Assembly: GCF_018408855.1 (NCBI RefSeq)
Contig: NZ_AP024325.1
Coordinates: 682,001-746,000, forward strand
DNA length: 64,000 nucleotides
Source of the DNA: Caballeronia sp. NK8
Lineage (GTDB): Bacteria; Pseudomonadota; Gammaproteobacteria; Burkholderiales; Burkholderiaceae
Direction of reading: 5' to 3'
Shown here: in pieces, positions 63,739-64,000 of the stretch
Layout: each line of letters starts with the position of its first letter
Numbering within the stretch: position 1 is the first letter of the stretch
Notes under the pieces: generated by a model
Database searches by the model: none
What the model saw: only the letters and a program-made list of their open reading frames with translations
What the model was told of the DNA's origin: nothing
Made by a program: the position numbers and the translations under genes

Positions 63739-64000
63739 CTACACATCGCCCTGATCGCGCTTGGCGAATCGGTTCGGATCGAACGCATCGGGAGCGAGGC
63801 CGGACACCGTCGCGCCTGCGGCGAACGGGTAGCGAAGATACGGAGCCTGGGGCTGGCCAGGCGGAGAATATTGTCCGTCGGCGAGAATGCGCTTCTTTGC
63901 CGTCATCTCAATTACAGCGCAGCGAATCGCGATGATCTGATTGGCCGCGCCCTGTTCGATTGGCGAATAATCCTTTTCGGGGCGAAACTTATCCAGCGCC
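63739..64000 (-). CDS. C-terminal part of an unrecognised protein (cut by window end)
   Basis: The minus-strand frame is open from the window end to a stop at 63739-63741, giving the last ~86 residues. They include QGAANQIIAIRCAVIEMTAKK and end FDPNRFAKRDQGDV; the composition is that of a real protein. I do not recognise the family. The true start lies beyond the window. It lies 149 bases upstream of the MFS gene on the same strand and might be co-transcribed with it. Confidence 0.6.
   Translation of the reverse strand, partial: ALDKFRPEKDYSPIEQGAANQIIAIRCAVIEMTAKKRILADGQYSPPGQPQAPYLRYPFAAGATVSGLAPDAFDPNRFAKRDQGDV

Overview
The window is 64 kb of high-GC (roughly 63-65 percent by eye) bacterial DNA. 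It reads as a secondary replicon or catabolic region of a member of the Burkholderiaceae (Burkholderia, Paraburkholderia or Caballeronia type). The grounds are two trimeric porins of the beta-proteobacterial type (mature start QSSVTLYG), the density of IclR, LysR, LacI, TetR and AraC regulators each beside a transporter-enzyme cassette, and strong G/C preference at codon position three. No rRNA, tRNA, CRISPR array, insertion sequence or prophage was seen.

Layout. (1) 1-6750: ribitol module with an AraC regulator (cut by the window edge), a xylose/ribose-type ABC importer, ribitol 2-dehydrogenase and an FGGY D-ribulokinase. (2) 7046-14958: IclR regulator divergent from a polyamine/iron-type ABC importer plus a three-subunit opine/amine dehydrogenase (HcnABC type); palindromic IclR-like sites lie in the divergent promoter. 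(3) 15240-19421: branched-chain-amino-acid-type binding protein, Lrp regulator, diaminopropionate ammonia-lyase and an M20 amidohydrolase. (4) 19487-28138: aromatic-acid cluster with an AAHS transporter, aryl-CoA-type FAD hydroxylase, maleate isomerase, hot-dog thioesterase, aryl-CoA ligase, VOC-family putative dioxygenase and alpha/beta hydrolase, read from a promoter divergent from a TetR gene. (5) 28201-34193: porin, TauE-type exporter, purine/pyrimidine-type amidohydrolase and NCS2 nucleobase permease, divergent from a LacI regulator, with two LacI-type operators. (6) 34335-36693: branched-chain aminotransferase and a short 2-isopropylmalate synthase lacking the regulatory domain. (7) 36859-49787: a regulon for a cyclic amide or small peptide: alanine-racemase-like enzyme, HyuB, HyuA, porin, a complete Dpp-type ABC importer and a LacI regulator, tied together by four near-identical GTGAATCGATTCAC-type operators and a fifth weaker one. 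(8) 49842-52348: truncated LysR gene ending in an octanucleotide tandem repeat, an SDR and a LysR regulator. (9) 52853-55135: chemoreceptor with a FliA-like promoter and a small zinc-ribbon membrane protein. (10) 55327-61538: LysR, MHS transporter, alpha/beta hydrolase, a tannase-family lipoprotein lacking the family's linking disulfide, and a Tex30-like hydrolase. (11) 62216-64000: an MFS transporter and the C-terminus of an unrecognised gene.

The candidate least like a textbook system is region 4. The gene set predicts salicylate-like acid to aryl-CoA, 5-hydroxylation, thioester release, ring opening, hydrolysis to maleate and isomerisation to fumarate, but the usual cupin gentisate dioxygenase and maleylpyruvate hydrolase are absent. 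A two-domain VOC protein with an intact His-His-Glu triad and a 427-residue alpha/beta hydrolase occupy their places. Second is region 7, where an operator set visible by eye defines a whole uptake-and-hydrolysis regulon. All functional calls rest on reading motifs and remembered family sequences; no database search was run.
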